A program made the translations under genes and the position numbers. Positions 26,574 to 35,219 of a DNA stretch of 64,000 nucleotides are shown here, piece by piece. The notes beneath the pieces were generated by a model, which saw only the letters and a list, made by a program, of their open reading frames with translations, was not told the DNA's origin and ran no database searches. Position 1 is the stretch's first letter. Each line of letters opens with the position of its first letter. The stretch comes from Aquirufa ecclesiirivi (GTDB taxonomy: Bacteria; Bacteroidota; Bacteroidia; Cytophagales; Spirosomataceae), in the NCBI RefSeq assembly GCF_011250515.1, contig NZ_JAANOP010000001.1, forward strand, positions 620,001 through 684,000, in the 5' to 3' direction.

Positions 26574-27896
26574 ATGTCAAATGCTTGGCGATCAGAAGGT
26601 AAGACTCGTTCTTTAAGTGAGGTGTACGGAAGTATCCCCATTCACTCAGGACCTGGTTTCTGGAAAAACCTACGCGCATTTATTGGCCCTGGATTTATGG
26701 TGGCTGTGGGATATATGGATCCAGGAAACTGGGCTACAGATTTAGCAGGAGGTTCCCAATTTGGATATACCTTATTGTCAGTCATATTTATTTCTAGTCT
26801 TTTTGCCATTGTATTGCAGCATTTAGCATTAAAATTGGGAGTTTCAACTGGTCGAGATTTAGCACAGGCATGTGGGGAGGCTTTTTCAAAACCAGTAGCC
26901 ATTTTTTTATGGATACTATGTGAATTAGCGATTGTGGCATGTGATTTAGCTGAAGTTATAGGATCTGCTCTTGCCTTGAATTTACTTTTTGACATTCCAA
27001 TTCTGTATGGTATTTTGATTACCATATTGGATGTGTTCTTAATTTTATACTTCCAGCACCGTGGTTTCAGGGTGCTGGAATCTATTGTCATGTCATTATT
27101 GGCAGTGATTTCACTATGCTTCGGCTATGAATTATTGCTTTCTCAACCTGATATTGGAAGTGTGATGAAGGGACTTGTTCCGCAAGCATCTATTTTTCAA
27201 GATTCGAGTCAGTTATACGTGGCCATTGGTATTTTGGGTGCTACGGTGATGCCTCACAACCTGTATTTACATTCGAGTATTGTTCAAACAAGAGCATTTG
27301 CCCATACAGAATCAGATAAAACCAAAGCCATTAAGTTTGCTACGATAGATTCAACGCTTTCCTTGGGATTAGCCTTTTTTATCAATGCAGGAATTTTGAT
27401 TTTAGCGGCATCTGCATTTCATATCAATGGAATGCCGCACGTGGCAGATATTCGTGATGCTTATCAATTGTTGGACCCTGTTTTGGGTAGTAAGTGGGCC
27501 TCCGCCTTGTTTGCTATTGCCTTATTAGCTTCAGGTCAAAATGCCACATTAACGGGTACATTGGCTGGACAAATCGTCATGGAAGGTTTTATTGATTTAA
27601 AATTAGCTCCATGGTTGCGCCGATTAATCACCCGAATGTTGGCCATATTACCCGCCTTTTTTATAACTTGGATTTGGGGAGATGGTAAGATAGGTGAATT
27701 ATTGGTTTTTTCACAAGTGATTCTTTCCATGCAATTAAGCTTTGCTGTCATCCCTTTGGTTTGGTTTACTAGTGATAAGGCTAAGATGGGAAAATTCGTA
27801 AATCCTGTTTGGTTAACTACCCTTTCCTGGATAATTAGTGCAGTGATTTTAAGTCTGAATGTCTATTTATTATTGCAGATATTTGGTCTAGCCTAA
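26574..27896 (+). CDS. mntH: Nramp-family divalent metal transporter (Mn/Fe)
   Basis: The 440-residue inner-membrane protein has about eleven membrane segments and imports Mn2+ or Fe2+ with protons. Both metal-binding motifs are present: YMDPGNWATDLAGG near residue 48 and ATVMPHNLYLHSSIVQT near residue 225, the latter with the Met that favours transition metals over calcium. The conserved loop GQNATLTGTLAGQIVMEGF is near residue 322. It is divergent from the DtxR-family regulator. The 3' end overlaps ribD on the other strand by 9 bases. Confidence 0.95.
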   Translation: MSNAWRSEGKTRSLSEVYGSIPIHSGPGFWKNLRAFIGPGFMVAVGYMDPGNWATDLAGGSQFGYTLLSVIFISSLFAIVLQHLALKLGVSTGRDLAQACGEAFSKPVAIFLWILCELAIVACDLAEVIGSALALNLLFDIPILYGILITILDVFLILYFQHRGFRVLESIVMSLLAVISLCFGYELLLSQPDIGSVMKGLVPQASIFQDSSQLYVAIGILGATVMPHNLYLHSSIVQTRAFAHTESDKTKAIKFATIDSTLSLGLAFFINAGILILAASAFHINGMPHVADIRDAYQLLDPVLGSKWASALFAIALLASGQNATLTGTLAGQIVMEGFIDLKLAPWLRRLITRMLAILPAFFITWIWGDGKIGELLVFSQVILSMQLSFAVIPLVWFTSDKAKMGKFVNPVWLTTLSWIISAVILSLNVYLLLQIFGLA

Positions 27897-28916
27897 ATCA
27901 GCCTGATACCAACTATTATCTTCACCTATTTGTATTCCTTTTTTCCAATTAATTGAGTTTCGAGGCTCAGCAATGCCTTTTCCTAAGATCATGTCTTTCT
28001 CTTGTTTCCAAACTTCGTCAAACAGCCCGCTCTGAAGGAATGCCGTCAAGGTTTTTGCGCCACCTTCCACTAAGATGGAAATCAAACCTTTTTCATAGGC
28101 TAATTGTAGAATATCTTCTAAAAGGTAATTTTCTCCTATGGCATACCATTGACAGGGGCCATTTTCAGCTTTGGTATTTTTAGTAATGATCCATGTGGTT
28201 TGACCATCTTGTACTACTTGACTGTTTTTAGGGATACGATCATGAGGGTCCAATACAATCCGTATGGGGCTATTCCCAGGCCATAATCGAGCATTTAAAC
28301 GTGGATTATCCTGGATAATGGTTTCGGCACCGACCAATATTCCTTGGTGTTGAGTTCGCATTTGGTGTACCAAAGCCTGGCTTTGTGGATTAGAAAATAT
28401 TACAGGATTTCCGTCCTCTTGAGCAATAAAACCATCTTGAGAAGCGGCCCATTTTAAGGTAATGTAGGGTCGTTTCTTGGTGTGAAAAGTGAAAAATTGT
28501 CGATTGATTTCGGCACCTTTATTTTCCAAAATTCCCTGGAAAACCTGAATTCCTGCAGCTTTTAATTTCTCTATTCCCTGACCAGCAACCAGTGGATTTG
28601 GGTCTAGGTTGCAAATGAAGACTTCTTTGACTTGAGATTTAATCAATAAATCGGCACAGGGTGGGGTTTTTCCTGTATGAGAACATGGCTCTAAGCTGGC
28701 ATAAACGGAGGAACCGATGCTGTCTTCGGGATTAGCTAAAGACCTGATGGCCATGACTTCCGCATGCGCTTGGCCATAGGCTTGGTGCCATCCCTCTCCA
28801 AGAATTTGATCATTTTTAACAATGACACAACCTACTAAGGGATTAGGTGCAACGAGCCCCGATCCCAATAGGGATAAATCCAAGGCGCGCTGCATCCAAA
28901 TCTCTTGTTTATTCAT
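27888..28916 (-). CDS. ribD: Bifunctional riboflavin deaminase/reductase RibD
   Basis: RibD performs two steps of riboflavin synthesis, deaminating the pyrimidine (EC 3.5.4.26) and reducing the ribosyl side chain (EC 1.1.1.193). The deaminase domain (residues 1-145) has the zinc ligands in HAEVMAI and SLEPCSHTGKTPPCADLL. The reductase domain (150-342) has YITLKWAASQDGFIA, GILVGAETIIQDNPRLNARL and ILVEGGAKTLTAFL. The ATG at 28916 lies inside the end of the RND pump gene, with 8 bases shared; a TTG two codons upstream is less likely. No other rib gene or FMN riboswitch is nearby. Confidence 0.94.
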   Translation of the reverse strand: MNKQEIWMQRALDLSLLGSGLVAPNPLVGCVIVKNDQILGEGWHQAYGQAHAEVMAIRSLANPEDSIGSSVYASLEPCSHTGKTPPCADLLIKSQVKEVFICNLDPNPLVAGQGIEKLKAAGIQVFQGILENKGAEINRQFFTFHTKKRPYITLKWAASQDGFIAQEDGNPVIFSNPQSQALVHQMRTQHQGILVGAETIIQDNPRLNARLWPGNSPIRIVLDPHDRIPKNSQVVQDGQTTWIITKNTKAENGPCQWYAIGENYLLEDILQLAYEKGLISILVEGGAKTLTAFLQSGLFDEVWKQEKDMILGKGIAEPRNSINWKKGIQIGEDNSWYQADLG

Positions 28917-31900
28917 GACCAACCAAAGAAGGACTTTCTTCTTTTTCTCCTTGGTGCTTCAGGTTACTGGACATGTAACTATAAATAGCTGGGATGATGT
29001 ACAAGGTTAAGGTAGTAGAAAATAACATACCTCCAACGACCGCAATACCCATCGACACTCTACTTTGAGAACCAGAACCTAAGGCAAGGGCAATCGGTAA
29101 AATACCTAAAATGGTACAAAGTGAAGTCATTAAAATGGGGCGGAAACGCGCTATAGCAGCCTCTTGTACCGCTAACATTTTATTAGATCCGGCCTCTTTT
29201 CGCTGGTTAGCAAATTCCACAATCAAAATACCATTTTTGGTTACTAAGCCGATGAGCACAATGATTCCAATTTGTGAGAAGATATTCAGTGTTTGACTGA
29301 AATCCCACAACGTTAATAAGGCACCTGCCACGGCTAGAGGCACGGTAAATAAGATAATTAATGGATCAATGAAGCTTTCAAACTGGGCAGAAAGAATTAA
29401 ATAAATCAATAAGATAGCTAAAGCAAAGGCAAATAATAAAGAAGAACTTGATTCTTTAAATTCCTTACTTTGTCCATCATAAGCCGTAGAGAAGGAAACA
29501 TCTAGTGTTTCTTTAGCAATTTTGTCCATCTCAGTTAGAGCTTCACCTAAGGTTACCCCTTTGGCCATTTGAGCTTGAACTGTGGCGGCTACATAACGGT
29601 TATATCGGTAAAGCTGTGGAGGCGTACTTTGTTCCGTAATCTTCACCAAGTTGTCTAACTGAATTAAATCACCCCGGTTATTTTTTACATACAACGATTT
29701 CAAATCACTTACATCATTACGCATCGGTCGATCGATTTGTCCAATGACTTGATATTGTTTTCCATCCATGATGAAATATCCAAATCGCCGTCCTGATAGT
29801 CCAAGTTGTAGGGTTTGAGCAATATCTTGAATGGCAATTCCTAAGTTTTGAGCTTTGGCTCGATCAATCTCAATGCGCAATTCAGGTTTGGTAAACTTCA
29901 AATTGACGTCGGATGTTTCGAATTTTGGATTATCTCGTACCTTGGCTAGGAACTGAGGCATGATTTTTTTCAAACTCTCAAAGTTAGGTGCTTGCACCAC
30001 AAAGGCAATGGGCATACCTCCACCACCACGCTGACCTGTGGAAAGTGTAGGTTCTTGAATCAAGTTCGATCTAGCTCCAGTAAATTTTTTGATTTTTGGA
30101 GATAGTTCATCTGAAATTTCTTGTTGGGTTCTTCTCTTTTCTGGATCGCCAAGTAAAATACGGAAACTACCTGTGTTGGCAGCACCGTTTCCAAAAGGAG
30201 GGGACGTAATGGCATAAATGGCATAGCGTTCTTTTGCGGGAATCGTTTCCATCAAAAACTTGGCCATTTTATCGGTATAGTTCAACATATAATCAAATGT
30301 GGCACCTTCTGGTGCAGTAGAACTAATACGAAGGGCACCACGATCTTCTAATGGTGCTAATTCAGATGGAATAGCATCATATTTAAATAAGGTATAAATG
30401 ATACCAATCAAAGAAACCATAATAACCCAAGCCATCCAGCGGATTTTTAAGAATGATTCCAAAGACCCTTGGTATGCGGCAGTTAACCAAACAAAGAAAG
30501 GTTCAGTAACTCGGTAAAACCAAGGTTTATGATGTCCGCCTTTTAATAATTTGGAACTTAACATAGGAGTTAAGGTCAAGGAAACAAAGGCCGAAATGAT
30601 CACGGATCCCGCTACTACGATACCAAATTCGCGGAATAAACGACCTGTAATCCCTTGTAAGAAAATAACAGGAAGGAATACCGCAGCTAGGGTGATTGTT
30701 GTTGAAATTACAGCAAAATAAATTTCTTTAGAACCTTCTAAGGCGGCTTTCCATGGAGTCATTCCATCTTCAATTTTGGAATAAATATTTTCCAATACCA
30801 CAATAGCATCATCCACTACAAGTCCTATGGAAAGTACAATACCCAATAAGGTTAGTACATTGACCGAGAAACCCACTAAGTACATAAAGAAAAATACGCC
30901 AATTAAGCTGACTGGAATAGCGGTTAGCGGAATCAAGGTTGATCTCCAATCACGCAAGAATAAGAAGATGATGATAGTTACCAATAAGATAGCCGTCAGG
31001 ATGGTTTCTTCTACTTCTACCAAGGATTTACGTACGTATTTTGTATTATCAAAACCTTCTTTTAACTCCACGTCTGGCGGTAAGGTTTGACGAATTTGTG
31101 GTAGTTTTCTGTTGATTGCATCCACAATTTCAATTTGATTGGATCCTGGTTGAGGAATTACCGCAATCGAAATCATGGGAGTCAAATCACGCTTAAAGAA
31201 GGTCTTATCATTTTCAGGAGATAATTCAGCATAACCTACATCAGAAAACTTTACCGAGCGACCATCTTGTTCTTTGATAATCAGGTTGTTAAAATCTTCC
31301 ACAGTAGTCATTCTACCTTGGGTACGAACCGTTAATTCGGTATTTGCACCTTCAATACTACCTGAGGGTAATTCAATATTTTGCTTACTTAATGCCGAAA
31401 CAATATCTGGTGCGGTTAAGCGAAAAGAGGCTAAACGCTCTGGGTCAATGTGCATACGCATGGCATATTTCTTCTCTCCCCACATTTGTACGGAACTAAC
31501 TCCCGGAATAGTTTGGAATTTTTCCTTGACATTTCTGGTAGCTAATTCATTTAACTCCAAAAGACCCCGCGTTTTTGAGAAGATATTGATATTGTAGATT
31601 GGACTAGCGTCCGCATCTGCTTTGGCGACCACTGGTGGGTCCACATCTTTTGGCAATAACGCCATGGCTCTAGAGACACGGTCACGTACGTCATTGGCAG
31701 CATCTTCGATATTGACAGCTAAATCAAATTCCACGGTGATGCTAGAGCGACCATCTCTACTGGAACTGGCTAAGGTTCTAACCCCAGCGATACCATTGAT
31801 GGATTCTTCCAATGGTTCAGTGATTTGAGATTCAATAATGTCGGCATTGGCTCCCGTGTAGGAAGTTTGAACAGTTACTACAGGAGGATCCACAGAAGGG

Positions 31901-32013
31901 AACTCACGAACGCCCAGATAGGTATATCCAATGATACCGAACACGATGATGGTGATGGACATTACGATGGATAATACGGGTCGTTTAATGCTGGTTTCTG
32001 ATAGAGAGGCCAT
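28909..32013 (-). CDS. RND efflux pump, inner-membrane transporter (AcrB/HAE1 type)
   Basis: The 1034-residue protein is a full-length resistance-nodulation-division pump driven by protons. It has one N-terminal membrane helix, a large periplasmic porter domain, then helices 2-6 with GIVLSIGLVVDDAIVVLENI (proton-relay Asp pair, about residue 400). The second half repeats this and ends with LIGLVTKNGILIVEFANQRK near residue 930. The early motif GYTYLGVREFPSVDPPVVTV is typical of HAE1 pumps in Bacteroidota. The adaptor gene lies upstream with a glycosyltransferase gene between them. No TolC-like outer membrane gene is in the cluster. Confidence 0.95.
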   Translation of the reverse strand: MASLSETSIKRPVLSIVMSITIIVFGIIGYTYLGVREFPSVDPPVVTVQTSYTGANADIIESQITEPLEESINGIAGVRTLASSSRDGRSSITVEFDLAVNIEDAANDVRDRVSRAMALLPKDVDPPVVAKADADASPIYNINIFSKTRGLLELNELATRNVKEKFQTIPGVSSVQMWGEKKYAMRMHIDPERLASFRLTAPDIVSALSKQNIELPSGSIEGANTELTVRTQGRMTTVEDFNNLIIKEQDGRSVKFSDVGYAELSPENDKTFFKRDLTPMISIAVIPQPGSNQIEIVDAINRKLPQIRQTLPPDVELKEGFDNTKYVRKSLVEVEETILTAILLVTIIIFLFLRDWRSTLIPLTAIPVSLIGVFFFMYLVGFSVNVLTLLGIVLSIGLVVDDAIVVLENIYSKIEDGMTPWKAALEGSKEIYFAVISTTITLAAVFLPVIFLQGITGRLFREFGIVVAGSVIISAFVSLTLTPMLSSKLLKGGHHKPWFYRVTEPFFVWLTAAYQGSLESFLKIRWMAWVIMVSLIGIIYTLFKYDAIPSELAPLEDRGALRISSTAPEGATFDYMLNYTDKMAKFLMETIPAKERYAIYAITSPPFGNGAANTGSFRILLGDPEKRRTQQEISDELSPKIKKFTGARSNLIQEPTLSTGQRGGGGMPIAFVVQAPNFESLKKIMPQFLAKVRDNPKFETSDVNLKFTKPELRIEIDRAKAQNLGIAIQDIAQTLQLGLSGRRFGYFIMDGKQYQVIGQIDRPMRNDVSDLKSLYVKNNRGDLIQLDNLVKITEQSTPPQLYRYNRYVAATVQAQMAKGVTLGEALTEMDKIAKETLDVSFSTAYDGQSKEFKESSSSLLFAFALAILLIYLILSAQFESFIDPLIILFTVPLAVAGALLTLWDFSQTLNIFSQIGIIVLIGLVTKNGILIVEFANQRKEAGSNKMLAVQEAAIARFRPILMTSLCTILGILPIALALGSGSQSRVSMGIAVVGGMLFSTTLTLYIIPAIYSYMSSNLKHQGEKEESPSLVGHE

Positions 32014-32021
32014 AATATGTA

Positions 32022-33068
32022 TTATTTATGATTTGGTATTTCTGATATAATATGATTGACTTCCACTGCAGTCTGGAGTTTAGTCCAAACGATGTCAAAG
32101 CTTAATTCTTTTGCTGGACCATTTTCATGATGCACCAAGCTAGCAATTTGATTCAATTGATATGCTCCAGAATAGGACATGTATTTTTTAAAGTCCGCAA
32201 ACTCTCCCAACATAATCAGTGCTGGAATTTGAAAGGCGTTAGCACAATGTGTTGGTCCTGAGTCGATTCCAATAAAAAAACTGGCGGATTTGATGAGGAA
32301 TAAACTGTCTTCTACGCTGGTTTTTCCTACCAAAGAAAGGAAATTTGGATGTTCAAATTCGAGTCCTTGACTTGTGCCAATTTCCACCACATTAACATCC
32401 CATTCTTGGATAGCTGCTTGGATTAATTTGATCCAATTTTCGTCAGTCCATTCTCGGCAAGGGTCGTTGGAGATCCGATGAATAAGCCAATAATTACCTT
32501 CAAAAGGAAGTGGGAAATTTTTAGTAGGTAAATAAAGCGTGGGTTGTCCCGCGATTAATCCTAACCCAGCTAATTGAGAAAAATTCTCCAATAAATTGTG
32601 CTGGTCATAGTAATTATGAATGTTGATATTCAGTTCTTTTGCTTTCTCGTTTTCTAAAGGAATATGGAAATAAGGATCTTTTCTTAATTCATTTAGGTGA
32701 AGGTTGAAAAAATACTGAAAGGGATTCCACTTCGTTAAGAAATAACTAAATAGCATATTTTCTTCGCTTACTAAGCGGTAGATTCCAGCATGGTGTTCCA
32801 AAAGAGGTCTAAAATGGCCTTTAATAATCCACACAATTTTAGCTTGAGGATATTTAACATGTAAGGCAGGTATAATAGGCTCAGAGGCCACAATATCGCC
32901 AAGATGTTGTGCCAATAATACTCCTACAAGTGGTCGAGAGGGCTGGAAGATTCGTTGGAATATTGCCCAAGCACATAGCTGTATATAGGCATTTAAACCT
33001 GCAAATAAATAACCTAATTTGCGGAATTTAAATTGCCAAAGAGCTGAACTTAGGTAAATGCTAGGCAT
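32022..33068 (-). CDS. Glycosyltransferase family 9 (heptosyltransferase-like)
   Basis: This 348-residue protein has the GT-B fold signatures of family 9. The N-terminal LVGVLLAQHLGDIVASEPII lies near residue 46, the partner segment YPQAKIVWIIKGHFRPLLEH near residue 75, and SASFFIGIDSGPTHCANAFQ near residue 265 is the donor-binding motif. Family 9 enzymes add heptose or related sugars to the LPS core or other envelope glycans. The acceptor here is unknown. The gene lies between RND adaptor (8 bases away) and RND pump (8 bases away), an odd place that suggests cotranscription with efflux. Confidence 0.88.
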   Translation of the reverse strand: MPSIYLSSALWQFKFRKLGYLFAGLNAYIQLCAWAIFQRIFQPSRPLVGVLLAQHLGDIVASEPIIPALHVKYPQAKIVWIIKGHFRPLLEHHAGIYRLVSEENMLFSYFLTKWNPFQYFFNLHLNELRKDPYFHIPLENEKAKELNINIHNYYDQHNLLENFSQLAGLGLIAGQPTLYLPTKNFPLPFEGNYWLIHRISNDPCREWTDENWIKLIQAAIQEWDVNVVEIGTSQGLEFEHPNFLSLVGKTSVEDSLFLIKSASFFIGIDSGPTHCANAFQIPALIMLGEFADFKKYMSYSGAYQLNQIASLVHHENGPAKELSFDIVWTKLQTAVEVNHIISEIPNHK

Positions 33069-33076
33069 CTTATTTG

Positions 33077-34174
33077 TTATTGAACAACCTCTTTTATGTC
33101 CACTTCTCCATCGGGTTTAACCTGGATGATTCCATTGGTAATCAAGGTGTCACCAATGGATAGCCCTGATAAAATCTCCACGGTTTTCTCTCCACGAGTT
33201 CCTAATTCTACCTTGGTAGAAACAGCTTTTCCATTCTTTACGATAAATACTTTACTTCCTTTGGATTCAGGAATAACGGCTTCTGTAGGTACCAAAATGG
33301 CGGATCCTTTTGTTTTTAGAATCAAATTGACCTTAGCGAATGCTCCAGGAACTAAAACACCACCCGGATTAGGGGATAATGCTCTTATTTGGAGTGTACG
33401 AGTTAAAGGGTCAATCTTTGGATCAATGGCGTAAACCTTACCGGTATAGGTTTTAGTCTCATTTTCTGTCTCAAATTCAATGGTATTACCTTTGCGAATT
33501 TGAGAAGCGTATTTAGCTGGTATAGAAAATTCTATTTTAGCTGGATTGGTATTCGTTAATGTCGCAATTTTAGTCGTCGGCGAGATATAACTACCCATGC
33601 TGACATAGCGGAAACCAATGGTACCTGAGAATGGAGCACGGATGGTTGTTTTTAAAATTTGTGCTTTTAGGTCTTCAATATCAGCAGAGATGGTATTGAC
33701 TGAATTCACCGCAATATCATATTCTCTTTGAGAGATGGCTTCTTTTTGAAGTAAGACCTTTTGACGGGCTTCATTATCTTCCGCTAATTTTTTGTTATAG
33801 CCTAATTTTTTCAAACGAGCCTGCAAATCATCATCGTTGATATGTAATAAAACAGTTCCTTTTTGAACTACATCACCCTCTTTGATATTTAACTGATTAA
33901 TTCTTCCAGCAATCTCAGAGCGAATTTCTACCTCTTCATTAGGTAAAATACTTCCCGTTGAATTGATCATGTCATCTAGACGTGTTGTTTTAATCACCGT
34001 GACTACCACAGTAGTTTTGCCGCCTTTTCCTCCTCCAGGCCCACCTTTGCCTTTTTCTTTACCTTCTTCTTTCTTTTGAGCAAAAAAAGTCTTTTTTACC
34101 TTAGGGTAAAAGGCGATGCCTAATATTAAAGTGATTACTAATAGGCTGACGATTGTTTTTGTAATCTTGTTCAT
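33077..34174 (-). CDS. RND efflux periplasmic adaptor (membrane fusion protein)
   Basis: The 365-residue adaptor links an RND pump to its outer membrane channel. It has one N-terminal membrane segment (IVSLLVITLILGIAFYP), then a Gly/Lys-rich linker (residues 36-53), unusual and flexible. A barrel-sandwich (lipoyl-like) half is at SEIAGRINQLNIKEGDVVQK, a helical hairpin at about 115-165, the second half at TTIRAPFSGTIGFRYVSMGS, and beta-barrel and membrane-proximal domains follow (VPTEAVIPESKGSKVFIVKN). It heads the efflux genes after the regulator gene, with a 72-base gap. Confidence 0.92.
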   Translation of the reverse strand: MNKITKTIVSLLVITLILGIAFYPKVKKTFFAQKKEEGKEKGKGGPGGGKGGKTTVVVTVIKTTRLDDMINSTGSILPNEEVEIRSEIAGRINQLNIKEGDVVQKGTVLLHINDDDLQARLKKLGYNKKLAEDNEARQKVLLQKEAISQREYDIAVNSVNTISADIEDLKAQILKTTIRAPFSGTIGFRYVSMGSYISPTTKIATLTNTNPAKIEFSIPAKYASQIRKGNTIEFETENETKTYTGKVYAIDPKIDPLTRTLQIRALSPNPGGVLVPGAFAKVNLILKTKGSAILVPTEAVIPESKGSKVFIVKNGKAVSTKVELGTRGEKTVEILSGLSIGDTLITNGIIQVKPDGEVDIKEVVQ

Positions 34175-34246
34175 AAGGTCAATTCAAACGATGTTAATAG
34201 TTCAAGTTAGGTAATTTTATTCGTGCATCTAACCCAATTTATAGGT

Positions 34247-34729
34247 TTATCTAGTTTTTTCTTGATTTAACCAAGGTAAAATGCTTTCATTTCTTATTTG
34301 ATTCATCACAAAGTGACTTTGTGCATTGCCAATATTCTTGATACTCGCCAGTTTATGTAGGATAAAATCTCGATATTCATCCATATCAGCCACCACGATT
34401 TTAAGCAAGAAATCACTGTGGCCAGAAACGCAATAACATTCCTGCACTTCCAATAAATTCATGACATCTTCTTCAAACTGTTTGAGGTATTCGGCCGCAT
34501 GTTCTTTCAAGGAGATATCGCAAAATACCGTTAGGGATTTTCCTAATTTATTGGGATTGATCGTGGCCTTATATCCCGTAATTACCCCATCCTTTTCCAT
34601 GCGTTTGATCCGTTCATGGATAGGAGTTGGACTCATGCCTAAGCGTTGAGCCATGTCCTTGTTGGACATGTAGGCATCTTCATGTAAAAATGCGAGGATT
34701 TGCTTATCAATATCATCAATCTTGGACAT
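34247..34729 (-). CDS. Lrp/AsnC-family transcriptional regulator
   Basis: The 160-residue protein has an N-terminal winged helix-turn-helix (DDIDKQILAFLHEDAYMSNK, MAQRLGMSPTPIHERIKRME) and a C-terminal RAM ligand-binding domain (LTVFCDISLKEH, VQECYCVSGHSDFLLKIVVA). Members sense amino acids and often act globally. It is 4 bases after gldH and 72 bases before the RND adaptor in the same direction. It could regulate the efflux genes or amino acid genes elsewhere. The ligand cannot be told from sequence. Confidence 0.93.
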   Translation of the reverse strand: MSKIDDIDKQILAFLHEDAYMSNKDMAQRLGMSPTPIHERIKRMEKDGVITGYKATINPNKLGKSLTVFCDISLKEHAAEYLKQFEEDVMNLLEVQECYCVSGHSDFLLKIVVADMDEYRDFILHKLASIKNIGNAQSHFVMNQIRNESILPWLNQEKTR

Positions 34730-34733
34730 GGAA

Positions 34734-35219
34734 TCAGGGGTTAGGGACTAAAGAGGCTCCAATAGAAATAATTCCAGCTAAGGTATCCGTTCGCATGTCA
34801 TGCGAAAGTTGTAAACTATACTTTCCTTTTTTAGGAAATTTTAAATTTTTAAAAATCAAGAACTTGTGACTATAAATATCTCCCAATCCTTCTCCTTTAG
34901 CTTTTCCTGATTTTGGGTCATACAAAATGGCTTCTGCTAAGGCCTGTTTGATAATTTTCCCATCTGCTCCCATTACTTTGGGAATAAAATAAAAATTATT
35001 GAATGGGTAATCATTGGACTGTCGTAAAGCTACAAACAACCTATACGATTTATCCAAATCATTAATTTCAAAAGGATAGCTAATCTGATTTTTTTGTGTC
35101 CAGCCTTGCTCTCCCATTTTGCTTGTTTGGTCAAATACCTGATCCCCTTGACAAGCGATTAAAAAGCCCAAGGAAAAAAATAACAGTAAGCTTTTAAGCA
35201 GTGGGCGTCTCAGGGCCAT
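34734..35219 (-). CDS. gldH: Gliding motility lipoprotein GldH
   Basis: GldH is a lipoprotein required for gliding motility in Flavobacterium johnsoniae. The 161-residue product begins MALRRPLLKSLLLFFSLGFL and then IACQGDQVFDQ, with a lipobox Cys near residue 23. The family pattern continues with YPFEINDLDKSYRLFVALRQ, DYPFNNFYFIPKVM and a C-terminal DTLAGIISIGASLV. The ATG at 35219 lies inside the upstream ricT-like gene with 26 bases of overlap; longer frames lose the signal peptide. The ricT-gldH arrangement is typical of the phylum. No other gld gene is in this window. Confidence 0.9.
   Translation of the reverse strand: MALRRPLLKSLLLFFSLGFLIACQGDQVFDQTSKMGEQGWTQKNQISYPFEINDLDKSYRLFVALRQSNDYPFNNFYFIPKVMGADGKIIKQALAEAILYDPKSGKAKGEGLGDIYSHKFLIFKNLKFPKKGKYSLQLSHDMRTDTLAGIISIGASLVPNP

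Noticed and set aside
28917-29000. FMN riboswitch before ribD
   Set aside because: This stretch is the coding end of the RND pump, and no RFN-type motifs are present.
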